From Endomychus coccineus (lineage: Eukaryota; Arthropoda; Insecta; Coleoptera; Endomychidae), in assembly GCA_958510875.1 (NCBI GenBank), contig OY294067.1, positions 136,307,726-136,371,725 on the forward strand: a DNA stretch of 64,000 bases, read 5' to 3'. A model generated the notes under the pieces. The model was not told the origin of the DNA. It saw only the letters and a list, made by a program, of their open reading frames with translations, and ran no database searches. Below are positions 55,080-64,000 of the stretch, in pieces; position 1 is the stretch's first letter; the number at the start of each line of letters is the position of its first letter. Position numbers and translations under genes: made by a program.

Positions 55080-56623
55080 TGTTATGATTTCATTTCATAG
55101 ACAATAAAAATTTAAAAAATAATAACTTACCGAACTATGAAAATCAGAAAAGATCAAATAAAAAATATTTTATGGAATTAAAAACAATAATAAAAGCTAA
55201 ATAATAGTTAGGATATTAATATTAACAATGTAAAACATAATAAACAACGATGTAATAGTATAAGATGTGATAAACAAGAACTTCAGTGAAAGTGAAGAAA
55301 CGTTCAGTGTAACGAAATCATAAATCATAAGTAAAATGATTACAAAACTATCATGAGATAGTACAAAACATTGAATAATGTTATAGATGTAAGTTAGGAT
55401 TAGTAAATTTGAGTTATGTAATGTTAAAAGAATGTTATTGATATCATATGATATGTATTAGATTTAAGAATAAGTAACTGTCAAGAAAACCATAAATATG
55501 GGAATAATCATATTAATAATAACCCAATCATAGGTTATATTATACCAAAGTGTGGGGAAAAATGTAGGCAATATTAATTTAAAAAGAAGGAATCACTAAC
55601 AATTAAAATAAGTTGAAAATCTCAAATAATTCAAAAAGTAAAGAATACTAAATTCTGATTGGTCAATAGGAATTTCCAATGTCAATCTGGTAACAATGAA
55701 GACTTGTGTCAGTTTCACAACAATTAACTTGGCATCCTTGATTTGAAAAGAAAGCATCTCATAGGTTGTTTATGACATCAAGTTGCGTCGGTTTTAGAGG
55801 CCTATAAAAACGAATCTGAAAGTAAAGAAGTTCAGTTTGCCATTACATCTGTAGACTGAAAGTACTCCTGCAACTCACCAAAATTTCATAACCTATAAAA
55901 AACCAGTGAACGAAAGTATTCCAAACTTCGATAGGTTCAAAGAAACCAAAGTTAATAAGTTTTATATAAAGTCAACGATTATCCAAGTATCTGAATCCAG
56001 TAAAAAGGCTGTAATAACCTCCAATTAAGAAGAAATTTCCAACGATTGCCATTCATCAATAATTTAAATAAAGCATCGAAAAGTTTCATGTTTTATCTAA
56101 AAGGATAAAACAAAGTATTATCAACAGTTCCTGAGTCTCAAGAAGAAGTAATCCAAATTAGTTACCTGTGATTATTGTGTAAAAGTGAATCATCAACGAA
56201 ATTATAAAAGAATTAAATTGAAAATTGCCAACATAGTTAAACACACTTTTGGATATAAACTAAAAGTAAGTTTGTTTATTATATTTCCATTGTAGTGTTA
56301 TTTGTAAATCTGAAAGAAAGATTGTCGTTTGTAATTTTGTAAACAACTATTAATATTGAATAGTTTTGAGGTTAAAGCTAGTTCTATGCTTAGAACATAA
56401 AATAAAATTGTAAATTAGAAACCCGAGATAAATAGAGTCATAGAGATTTAAATATAGAAACTTTTTAACATTCAAAGAATATTGTGTTTAATTCCATAAA
56501 ATAATATAAAAAGAGAAGGATCATTATTATTCAAAATAAACAAAATAAAAAGCTAGCCGGAAGCATTAATAATAATAATAATCAATAAATAAAAATAAAC
56601 TCAGTAAGAGTTTAGTTAATAAT
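55080..56623 (+). repeat. 3' LTR
   Basis: 1544 bases, nearly identical to the 5' LTR over the first ~1430 bases (one clear difference is ttgatatcat versus ttgatataat near 55444). Near its right end it has a ~45-base insertion (56519-56563) containing aagctagccgg, and the final ~50 bases differ from the 5' copy. It ends ttaataat followed by (TA)n. Confidence 0.9.
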
Positions 56624-56780
56624 ATATATATATATATGCAATTTTCCGGGCTTTTCCGTTAATATCTTCAATACTATGAGTTTTAGAGAAGAAAGTTTCG
56701 AACAAAAACTGTTCAGAATTAAATTTTACAAAGGAATTGTATTGCGATTTTAATTTTCATCAAATTTTCCACGCGTAGCA
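56624..56780. other. Flank of the LTR insertion
   Basis: Short (TA)n remnant followed by non-coding DNA. No gene. Confidence 0.4.
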
Positions 56781-56784
56781 TCGA

Positions 56785-56788
56785 AAAA

Positions 56789-56867
<79 letters not shown>
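56785..56867. repeat. (TA)n microsatellite
   Basis: About 40 TA dinucleotides immediately left of the non-repetitive region. Confidence 0.95.
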
Positions 56868-56869
<2 letters not shown>

Positions 56870-56872
56870 CAC

Positions 56873-56966
56873 GGCTAATGTGTATAATCTGTCTATTCTA
56901 TAGAATAGACGGTGCGAAACTCGCCAGTCGCGGCTAGGGTATGTAGCTGGCTAAAGTGTATAATCT
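56873..56966. repeat. 18-bp direct repeat flanking a 20-bp palindrome
   Basis: ggctaatgtgtataatct (56873-56890) recurs as ggctaaagtgtataatct (56949-56966), with one mismatch. Adjoining the first copy is the perfect palindrome gtctattctatagaatagac (56891-56910). It is located just beyond the 3' side of the minus-strand gene and next to the (TA)n tract. It could be a border feature of the inserted region, a protein-binding site, or simply old repeat structure. Confidence 0.65.
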
Positions 56967-57068
56967 TATGTTATTTGCATGTTGTAACTCGGGTATCCGT
57001 AGAAATCACACTATAATCCCTGAATGTGTTACAACATTTACGACAACGGAAAAAAAAAAACAAATCAG

Positions 57069-58412
57069 CTATAAATCACATATATTGTCGAAAAAATCTA
57101 CAGTAAGGATAATAACATTATATAAAGCAATTTTTTTGAAACCAAGTCGTTCGCTCAAACTACGTCGACGCACATATTTTCGATGGACCAAATTTTCGAC
57201 AGCTCTAACGTAGCACTGAACGATGTCGACGAGATCGGAAAATTGTACATGCTGATCGAAAGAATATTGAATATTTTCATAATCGCGATGAACAAGGATA
57301 TCTTTATTGAGACTATCCACAAACTTACACATTCTTCTAGAATATTCAATTTCGATTTTTTCGTTAGACATATCGCGGTCGTCGAATTCAGATAATACAT
57401 ATCGTTCAAAACATTCGGACGAGACGTAATTGTAATAATCCATATTGGTCATTACCGTGTAATAGAATAAAAATCGCGTTTCGTTCAATCTTATGCGGCC
57501 ATCGTGTAAGACTTCCACATAGCCGCCAATTTTTTCAGTCAAATTGACTACAAATGCCGACGACACGAGCAATGTGATATAGGACCACTCATAATCGTGC
57601 AAGCGAGATAGATTTTTGCACGACTCCGAAGAATCCGAAGACTTCAATATGAAGTATATGGAAACCCACGAACACAGTGCCAAAATTAGTCCGATTATTA
57701 CGATCATCAGTAATATACTGGACCGACCACGACACGATAACGATCTGTTCACCACTACAGGTTTTCCAACTATGAAAGGACCCCTTTCGTATCTCGGTAC
57801 TGCCGTATTGGGAATATTTTTCGTTAGTTCGAAATTATCGGACGGTGATGATTGCTTCGATCCCCACAACGAAGAAAAAGAAAACGACGACGACGACGGG
57901 AGGTCATTATCTCGATTACAACTACACTGTACCTGCGACGATTTGACGAAATTATCGTCATTTTCAATAGTTACCGAACGATGTTCCGAATCACTGCTAA
58001 TACTGGACAATAGATGTTTTCTTTCTCGCGATGATGTATTTGAACATACTCCCGTTCGCGGTATATCATCCATACATTCGTATATATGATCTTTTTCGTC
58101 CTTACCAGGGATCTCTCCTAATGCCGACCTGCTATTCATGAGCATATAACTAGCGACAGTAACGACATCGCCTGCTGACTTTGTATCGATTCGATTTGTT
58201 TTCGGTGTAGAGTTTAAACGAGCAGCAAGCGACACTGGTAGCACTCCGACATTCTGATATGGACCAACCTCGGCAATCGTTCGATTCCCCGTCGTTAGTG
58301 TGCCATCGAAATTGGCATATTCGGACGGCATCGATGGCACTCCGATATTCTGATAACGATTAGCTTCGGCCATCTTCGCTCCTACATTTTGGTAACAACC
58401 ATCTCCGGCCAT
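57069..58412 (-). CDS. Uncharacterised type II membrane protein with Tyr-x-Asn motifs
   Basis: 447 residues, no recognised family. Residues 1-230 are hydrophilic. Near the N-terminus are CYQNVG (Tyr7), RYQNIG (Tyr20), EYANFD (Tyr32) and PYQNVG (Tyr52), each a Tyr-x-Asn match to SH2-type (Grb2-like) docking consensus. YMLM (Tyr89) and YECM (Tyr111) also occur. One membrane span, about residues 232-256 (SILLMIVIIGLILALC onward), is preceded by Arg-rich CRGR, favouring an inside N-terminus. The ~190-residue C-terminal part has three N-glycosylation sequons (NLS, NLT, NET) and a few cysteines, fitting an external domain. First ATG is at 58412, with no earlier ATG after the predicted start. Intronless, divergent to the 58.8-kb gene. 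Tyr motifs are sequence matches only; function is unknown. Confidence 0.75.
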   Translation of the reverse strand: MAGDGCYQNVGAKMAEANRYQNIGVPSMPSEYANFDGTLTTGNRTIAEVGPYQNVGVLPVSLAARLNSTPKTNRIDTKSAGDVVTVASYMLMNSRSALGEIPGKDEKDHIYECMDDIPRTGVCSNTSSRERKHLLSSISSDSEHRSVTIENDDNFVKSSQVQCSCNRDNDLPSSSSFSFSSLWGSKQSSPSDNFELTKNIPNTAVPRYERGPFIVGKPVVVNRSLSCRGRSSILLMIVIIGLILALCSWVSIYFILKSSDSSESCKNLSRLHDYEWSYITLLVSSAFVVNLTEKIGGYVEVLHDGRIRLNETRFLFYYTVMTNMDYYNYVSSECFERYVLSEFDDRDMSNEKIEIEYSRRMCKFVDSLNKDILVHRDYENIQYSFDQHVQFSDLVDIVQCYVRAVENLVHRKYVRRRSLSERLGFKKIALYNVIILTVDFFDNICDL

Positions 58413-58781
58413 TGCTGGGGATAATATATTCGATATAACAACAACGTTGAAAATATTTTCTCAATAACTTTGAACGACTTCTTATGGCGCGAACAGAACC
58501 AATTGTTATTATTATTATTATTATTACAGCTATTGAAATCTAGCGATGTGAAACACGTGAAAGTTGCGACGATACTGTTTCTTCCGTTGACATCGCAAGG
58601 CTTATATAACATGGTTCACAAATTATGAAATGCAAGAACGAAGTCGATCATTATTGCTCAATGTACGACTACATCGATAACGCGATAGGCGACGGAACCA
58701 AATAACAAACCGATATAGTGTTGTATTCACATTTTAATAAAATATTCGTTTGAAAATATAATGCACATTAGCAAATCGAAA
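58413..58781. other. Shared intergenic promoter region
   Basis: The ~390 bases between the two divergent genes. It holds an (ATT)n run at 58504-58527 and a core promoter for each gene (annotated separately). The space between the two TATA boxes is only ~175 bases, so enhancers may be shared. Confidence 0.6.
58570..58608 (-). promoter_or_regulatory. Core promoter of the minus-strand gene
   Basis: On the minus strand TATATAA lies at 58608-58602 and an ACAGT initiator-like site at 58578-58574, about 30 bases downstream. The leader to the ATG at 58412 would be ~165 bases, with no upstream ATG and an (AAT)n run. Confidence 0.6.
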
Positions 58782-58783
58782 GG

Positions 58784-58816
58784 TATAAAATAACGCGTTC
58801 CGTGCGAACATTCAGT
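58784..58816 (+). promoter_or_regulatory. Core promoter of the plus-strand gene
   Basis: TATAAAA at 58784-58790 and initiator TCAGT at 58812-58816. The presumed +1 A at 58814 lies 30 bases from the first TATA base, the standard arthropod spacing. The start would give a leader of ~15 bases to the ATG at 58829. Confidence 0.8.
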
Positions 58817-58828
58817 CAGTCTAACATC

Positions 58829-60052
58829 ATGAAACGTGCAACCAAGTTCATCCTATGGATATTGGGAAAATTCAATCAATTTTCGAACAATATCAACCGA
58901 TTTCCAAAATTAATAAACGACAACGAATATTCATCGATGGAGGAAGATTTCCCAGGTCCACAACAAGATGTTAATATCAAATCTGATACAAGAAGCGTTA
59001 ACGACGACAACGATTACGAAAACGACGAATGGTTCAAAGCAGCGTCATCGGAAAATGGAGCAGAACCAAGTGATGAATCCCACGACAGCGAACGCAACAT
59101 CGACGATAAAGGACAATTATCGACCGACTCTGAATACCCGATCGTGAACGAGATAACAGTAAATACCATCGAAAATGAAATAACAACCCTAAACAGTTTG
59201 TTAGGAATATACGTGCAAAACAAGGAGGATCGTTTGACGGAAGAAATAGAAGAACCGGCAACCGCCATTGAGGAATGCTACAATGACCCGGAAGAAAAAG
59301 TATACATCGATACAATGAGGCTATGCAATACATTGATTGACAGAATTTTTTTCATCGATTGCGAATATTATAAATATTGTTCGGAAAAAATATATTTCGA
59401 ATTTGCTGGCACACGCGGAGACCAAACTACTCATTTGAATGGCGCACCGTATAATTCAACAACTGGGAGAATTATTACAAAATTCAGAGAGCTGGGAGAA
59501 CTGTGGGCCATGACAAACGATCAATTTACTGGTATGATCAAAAATTTACGTTGTGGCACCTGGGAAATAGAAGAGAAGACTGTTTCACCGAATCTGATTG
59601 TCCAAAATATTCTCACCGACCCCGAGCCATTACCGATCATCGTGAATTGGTACGAGAATGCCTGCAAGGATTTCTTCGACGGATATTTACATAAAACGTG
59701 GGATAACGATAGGGCGACGATAGTTCTCACGTTGGGTAATCAGCAATATTCGAAAAAAGTCGAGTGGTATACACTGAAAGGCACAAAGTTCAAATATATC
59801 GTTCAATATGAATTATTCCACCATCCATCCGATGCTCTGATATTGACTTATAACCACACTACCACCGATTATCATTTCGCGGGGAAATGTGAATTCTCGT
59901 TTGAAAATTTCCACGATGTGTTAGGATGTGGGAGTGCCACCGGCCACGGACATCATGACCAGCAACAGTCCTGTGAGACTAGAAGCAAAAAATTACGATG
60001 TATGCTCAAAAATGTACTGAGTTATTTCATTTTTGAAAAATATATAATGTGA
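58829..60052 (+). CDS. Uncharacterised acidic protein, intronless
   Basis: 407 residues from the ATG at 58829. An in-frame ATG at 58802 lies upstream of the predicted transcription start (58814), so I reject it. The N-terminus is short and hydrophobic (FILWILG, residues ~7-13), too short to call a signal peptide. Residues ~20-140 are strongly acidic, rich in Asp/Glu/Asn and probably disordered. Residues ~150-390 look folded, with aromatic and cysteine-rich blocks such as DCEYYKYCSEKIYFEF and IVNWYENACKDFFDGYLHKT, and two N-glycosylation sequons (NST, NHT). Near the C-terminus is a short His-rich stretch (GHGHHD). I recognise no family. It lies head-to-head with the 57-kb gene; its 3' end abuts the 206-bp repeat array. 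Intact, no stops. Confidence 0.75.
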   Translation: MKRATKFILWILGKFNQFSNNINRFPKLINDNEYSSMEEDFPGPQQDVNIKSDTRSVNDDNDYENDEWFKAASSENGAEPSDESHDSERNIDDKGQLSTDSEYPIVNEITVNTIENEITTLNSLLGIYVQNKEDRLTEEIEEPATAIEECYNDPEEKVYIDTMRLCNTLIDRIFFIDCEYYKYCSEKIYFEFAGTRGDQTTHLNGAPYNSTTGRIITKFRELGELWAMTNDQFTGMIKNLRCGTWEIEEKTVSPNLIVQNILTDPEPLPIIVNWYENACKDFFDGYLHKTWDNDRATIVLTLGNQQYSKKVEWYTLKGTKFKYIVQYELFHHPSDALILTYNHTTTDYHFAGKCEFSFENFHDVLGCGSATGHGHHDQQQSCETRSKKLRCMLKNVLSYFIFEKYIM

Positions 60053-60117
60053 TATTTATTGTAAATTTTTCGTCTTTCGTTCAAATCGTAAGTCGTGCTC
60101 GGAAAATGAAATTCATT

Positions 60118-63100
60118 CTATCGTAGAGAAATTTTATCGACTGGATTGTTCATCGACCAACTTCCACGATTCTCTCGTTCGGAGAATGAAATTGTAAAAC
60201 ATTTTAGATGAACAAACTTTGTCGACTCGGAATCTATCGTCGAACAAATATCCAAACCGGCATAATTCTCGTTACGAAATTCCAACGGCGGATTTCTTCG
60301 AGCTGCGGAGAAACAGTTTTGTCTCGAATGAAATTTGTTGAAACGAAATCTCACCGATGGATTTCTTCGAGCTGCAAAATCTTTGAACGTGAATCTCGTT
60401 CGAGAAATGAAATCGTGAAATATTTTCTGATGAACAAACTTTGCTCGCCTAAAATCTTTCGTCGAACGAATTTCCAAACTTATAAGTTCCTCGTCATGCG
60501 TACTAGCGTCATCGAGAAACAGTTTTGTCTCGAATGAAATTTGTTGAAACGAAATCTCACCGGTGGATTTCTTCGAGCTGCAAAATCTTTGAACGTGAAT
60601 CTCGTTCGAGAAATGAAATCGTAAAATATTTTCTGACCAACAAACTTTGTCCGCGTAGAATCTCTCGTCGAACGGATCTCCAAACTTATAAGCTCCTCGT
60701 CATGCGTACTAGCGTCATCGAGAAACAGTTTTGTATCGAATGAAATTTGTTGAAACGAAATCTCACCGGTGAATTTCTTCGAGCTACAAAATCTTTGAAC
60801 GTGAATCTCGTTCGAGAAATGAAATCGTAAAATATTTTCTGACCAACAAACTTTGTCCGCGTAGAATCTCTCGTCGAACGGATCTCCAAACTTATAAGTT
60901 CCTCGTCATGCGCATTAGCCCCGTCAAGAAACAGTTTTGTATCGAATGAAATTTGTTGAAACGAAATCTCACCGATGGATTTCTTCGAGCTGCAAAATCT
61001 TTGAACGTGAATCTCGTTCGAAAAATGAAATCGTGAAATATTTTCTGATGAACAAACTTTGCTCGCCTAAAATCGTTCGTCGAACGAATCTCCAAACTTA
61101 TAAGTTCCTCGTCATGCGTACTAGCGTCATCGCGAAACAGTTTTGTCTCGAATGAAATTTGTTGAAACGAAATCTCACCGGTGAATTTCTTCGAGCTACA
61201 AAATCTTTGAACGTGAATCTCGTTCGAGAAATGAAATCGTAAAATATTTTCTGACCAACAAACTTTGTCCGCGTAGAATCTCTCGTCAAACGGATCTCCA
61301 AACTTATAAGCTCCTCGTCATGCGTACTAGCGTCATCGCGAAACAGTTTTGTCTCGAATGAAATTTGTTGAAACGAAATCTCACCGGTGAATTTCTTCGA
61401 GCTACAAAATCTTTGAACGTGAATCTCGTTCGAGAAATGAAATCGTAAAATATTTTCTGACCAACAAACTTTGTCCGCGTAGAATCTCTCGTCGAACGGA
61501 TCTCCAAACTTATAAGCTCCTCGTCATGCGTACTAGCGTCATCGAGAAACAGTTTTGTATCGAATGAAATTTGTTGAAACGAAATCTCACCGGTGAATTT
61601 CTTCGAGCTACAAAATCTTTGAACGTGAATCTCGTTCGAGAAATGAAATCGTAAAATATTTTCTGACCAACAAACTCTGTCCGCGTAGAATCTCTCGTCG
61701 AACGGATCTCCAAACTTATAAGTTCCTCGTCATGCGTACTAGCGTCATCGAGAAACAGTTTTGTCTCGAATGAAATTTGTTGAAACGAAATCTCACCGAT
61801 GGATTTCTTCGAGCTGCAAAATCTTTGAACGTGAATCTCGTTCGAGAAATGAAATCGTGAAATATTTTCTGATGAACAAACTTTGCTCGCCTAAAATCTT
61901 TCGTCGAACGAATCTCCAAACTTATAAGTTCCTCGTCATGCGTACTAGCGTCATCGCGAAACAGTTTTGTCTCGAATGAAATTTGTTGAAACGAAATCTC
62001 ACCGGTGGATTTCTTCGAGCTGCAAAATCTTCGAACGTGAATCTCGTTCGAGAAATGAAATCGTAAAATATTTTCTGATGAACAAACTTTGTCCGCCTAG
62101 AATCTCTCGTCGAACGAATTTCCAAACTTATAAGTTCCTCGTCATGCGTACTAGCGTCATCGAGAAACAGTTTTGTCTCGAATGAAATTTATAAAACGAA
62201 ATCTCACCGGTGGATTTCTTCGAGCTGTAAAAACTTTGAACGTGAATCTCGTTCGAGAAATGAAATCGTAAAATATTTTCTGATGAACCAACGTTGTCCG
62301 CGTAGAATCTCTCGTCGAACGAATCTTCAAACTTATAAGTTCCTCGTCATGCGTACTAGCATCACCGAGAAACAGTTTTGTATCGAATGAAATTTGTTGA
62401 AACGAAATCTCACCGGTGAATTTCTCCGAGCTGTAAAATCTTCGAACGCGAATCTCGTTCGAGAAATGAAATCGTAAATTATTTTCTGATGAACAAACTT
62501 TGTCCGCCTAGAATCTCTCGTCGAACAAATTTCCAAACTCACAAGTTCCTCGTCATGCGCACTAGCTCCATCGAGAAACAGTTTTGTCTCGAATGAAATT
62601 TGTTGAAACGAAATCTCACCGGTGGATTTTTCCGAGCTGCAAAATCTTTGAACGTGAATCTCGTTCGAGAAAAATGTCCACGTCGGGAAAAACTAGTCGA
62701 AAATAGCGAACAAACTTTACCGGTATGCGAGCGTGCCAGTACCTCTCCTATCGAAAGTAACATGAAACAGTTTTGTCTCGAATGAAATTTGTTGAAACGA
62801 AATCTCACCGGTGGATTTCTTCGAGCCGCAAAATCTTTGAACGTGAATCTCGTTCAAGAAATGAAATCGTGAAATATTTTCTGATGAACAAACTTTGTCC
62901 GCCTCAAATCTTTCGTTGAACGAATCTCCAAACTTATAAGTTCCTCGTCATGCGTACTAGCGTCATCGAGAAACAGTTTTGTCTCGAATGAAATTTGTTG
63001 AAACGAAATCTCACCGGTGAATTTCTTCGAGCTACAAAATCTTTGAACGTGAATCTCGTTCGAGAAACGAAATCGTAAAATATTTTCTGATGAACAAACT

Positions 63101-63250
63101 TTGTCCGCGTAGAATCTCTCGTCGAACGGATCTCCAAACTTATAAGTTCCTCGTCATGCGCATTAGCCCTGTCAAGAAACAGTTTTGTCTCGAATGAAAT
63201 TTGTTGAAACGAAATCTCACCGGTAGATTTCTTCGAGCTGCAAAAACTTT
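60118..63250. repeat. 206-bp tandem repeat array (~15 units)
   Basis: The word gaaacagttttgt followed by (c/a)tcgaatg recurs at about 206-base intervals from ~60310 to ~63180 (60514, 60720, 60926, 61132, 61338, 61544, 61750, 61956, 62162, 62368, 62574, 62765, and others). The first unit (60118-60310) is the most diverged. Each unit has short inverted elements such as ctcgttcgag. One unit (62673-62764) has a replacement of ~90 bases of non-homologous sequence, which shortens its spacing to ~191. The 67-72-codon open frames on both strands merely follow the repeat. I do not call genes in it. Confidence 0.92.
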
Positions 63251-63264
63251 TACAGCAGTGATGA

Positions 63265-63300
63265 CTCATATTCACGTGACGTATGCGTGACGTATCACGG
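63265..63300. promoter_or_regulatory. Paired CRE-like sites
   Basis: GTGACGTA occurs at 63276-63283 and 63287-63294, 11 bases apart (about one helical turn), within cacgtgacgtatgcgtgacg. A full cAMP-response element, TGACGTCA, is at 63589-63596. These match CREB/ATF consensus sites, but no gene start is visible downstream. Confidence 0.4.
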
Positions 63301-63800
63301 GGGCAACGAAAATTGTGGAACGCAACATCCAGCTCTCGCGAGAAGCTAGCGCTAAGTCTAGACAGTCAAGGAGGCTCCACGTACCCCCATAGCACCCCCT
63401 GCACCCCTATATATATAATATATATATATTATATATATAACCTCCGCGACGGCCTGCTCCTTCTTACTACTACGTTGTTCTTACTCTGGTCAAGGAGGTT
63501 TAGGATCGCGGGCGAGAAGCTTGCTGATTATATAGTTAATTTGGGGTCAGCTGAGTGAATACTCGATTCTCATTGGACTAGAGCCGTTTGACGTCACGAA
63601 AATCCTAAAATCTACTGATTTCTGACGAAAATCACGGTAGAAGGGGTAAAATTTTGATCAGATTCAATTCAGAGTTCCGATAGTCAAGTCGATTGAGGTT
63701 AGATTGTACAATATTAAACCCACCCCATCCACAGATGTAGTAATTTCATGAAAATGTATAGTATATCTATGGTAGGTTCTACACTATATACGTGATAGTT
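63300..63800. other. Non-coding region right of the array
   Basis: Relatively GC-rich. The 91-codon frame at 63283-63558 crosses the AT microsatellite and has no recognisable domain, so it is not called. Confidence 0.35.
63414..63441. repeat. AT-rich palindromic microsatellite
   Basis: A TA/AT run with a near-perfect inverted symmetry around tattatatat. No associated gene. Confidence 0.7.
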
Positions 63801-63809
63801 CAAAGGAAC

Positions 63810-63990
63810 TCCAACAGATGGCGTTCATCTGCTTATTGTAACAATTCGATATAACGGTTCGATAGGTGGCGCTCACCAAGTTATCACATCGGAATTGCAT
63901 TATATTTCGAAAGATGGCGCTTTTACGTTACTCTGACGAAATTGCATTACATTTCGATAGATGTCTCTGAATTTTTTTGTCGAATCATCG
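63810..63990. repeat. ~47-bp degenerate repeat with agatggcgct core
   Basis: The motif ttcga(t/a)agatggcgct or a variant occurs at about 63812, 63858, 63906 and 63953, spaced ~47 bases. The last copy reads agatgtctctg. It may continue past the window end. Confidence 0.6.
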
Positions 63991-64000
63991 AAAAATACTG

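Larger units (their letters stand above)
48875..56623 (+). mobile_element. Full-length Ty3/gypsy LTR retrotransposon
   Basis: A complete element of about 7.75 kb: 5' LTR, primer-binding site, gag, pol, polypurine tract, 3' LTR. Both ORFs are uninterrupted and the LTRs are nearly identical apart from a ~45-bp insertion and changes near the 3' LTR end, so the insertion is recent. There is no envelope gene: pol stops 88 bases before the 3' LTR. The element sits inside a (TA)n tract next to the satellite array. Its codon use is extremely AT-rich. Confidence 0.95.

Noticed and set aside
58802..58828. Upstream in-frame ATG for the plus-strand gene
   Set aside because: It lies before the initiator at 58812-58816, so it would not be in the predicted mRNA. 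The ATG at 58829 is preferred.
57069..60052. Paralogy between the two divergent genes
   Set aside because: A weak resemblance (R-x-C then a Y-x-x-Y block) is within chance; no sustained alignment by eye.
60118..63250. 67-72-codon open frames on both strands, or a CRISPR-like array
   Set aside because: Frames follow the 206-bp repeat on both strands, and unit length and lack of variable spacers exclude CRISPR.

Overview
This window looks like AT-rich, transposon-dense nuclear DNA from an insect or another arthropod. The evidence is several non-LTR retrotransposon lineages, Ty3/gypsy and Penelope-like retroelements, mariner-type and PIF/Harbinger DNA transposons, arthropod TATA + TCAGT core promoters and long (TA)n runs. 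There is no bacterial gene organisation. The species cannot be named from the sequence alone. Only three open reading frames or pairs look intact: gag and pol of one LTR retrotransposon (48875-56623), and a divergent pair of uncharacterised intronless genes (57069-58412 minus, 58829-60052 plus).

Layout. 1-7.8 kb: mostly relic DNA with fragments of a non-LTR endonuclease, a mariner-type transposase, a MITE end and a composite mariner-related element carrying a GC-richer insert. 7.8-9.1 kb: a 473-bp tandem repeat, each unit containing a tRNA-like pol III gene with anticodon AGA, ending in (TA)n. The same repeat recurs at 48.0-48.8 kb. 9.2-12.3 kb: a non-LTR RT fragment interrupted by a nearly complete Penelope-like element, all on the minus strand. 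12.7-13.8 kb: a transposon with ~280-bp inverted ends and a DUF4817-like transposase remnant. 15-16 kb and 18.7-19.3 kb: anonymous DNA with short repeated motifs and one TATA box. 16.9-18.3 kb: a second Penelope-like element whose ORF lies between ~400-bp inverted arms, each with a hammerhead ribozyme that satisfies the full core and stem-I pairing. 20.2-26 kb: two decayed non-LTR retrotransposons, one split by a nested element. 29.5-34 kb: a decayed Harbinger element, then a ~1-kb-armed palindrome with a mariner inside one arm. 34-45.5 kb: fragments of R4-like, jockey-like and Ty3/gypsy elements and a further transposase. 47.2-56.6 kb: MITE, satellite repeat, (TA)n and the young LTR retrotransposon inserted into it. 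56.8-64 kb: the least repetitive and most GC-balanced part.

The last region is the best candidate for something undescribed. Two long intronless ORFs are transcribed away from each other from a ~390-bp shared intergenic region. Each has a TATA box and a CAGT-type initiator about 30 nt downstream. One encodes a predicted type II membrane protein whose N-terminal tail has a series of Tyr-x-Asn motifs. The other encodes an acidic protein of unknown family. Immediately downstream of the second gene is a ~3.1-kb array of about fifteen 206-bp repeats, and then a region with cAMP-response-element-like sites. I recognise no family for either protein. A recently acquired (possibly viral) locus and a lineage-specific host gene pair are both open explanations.
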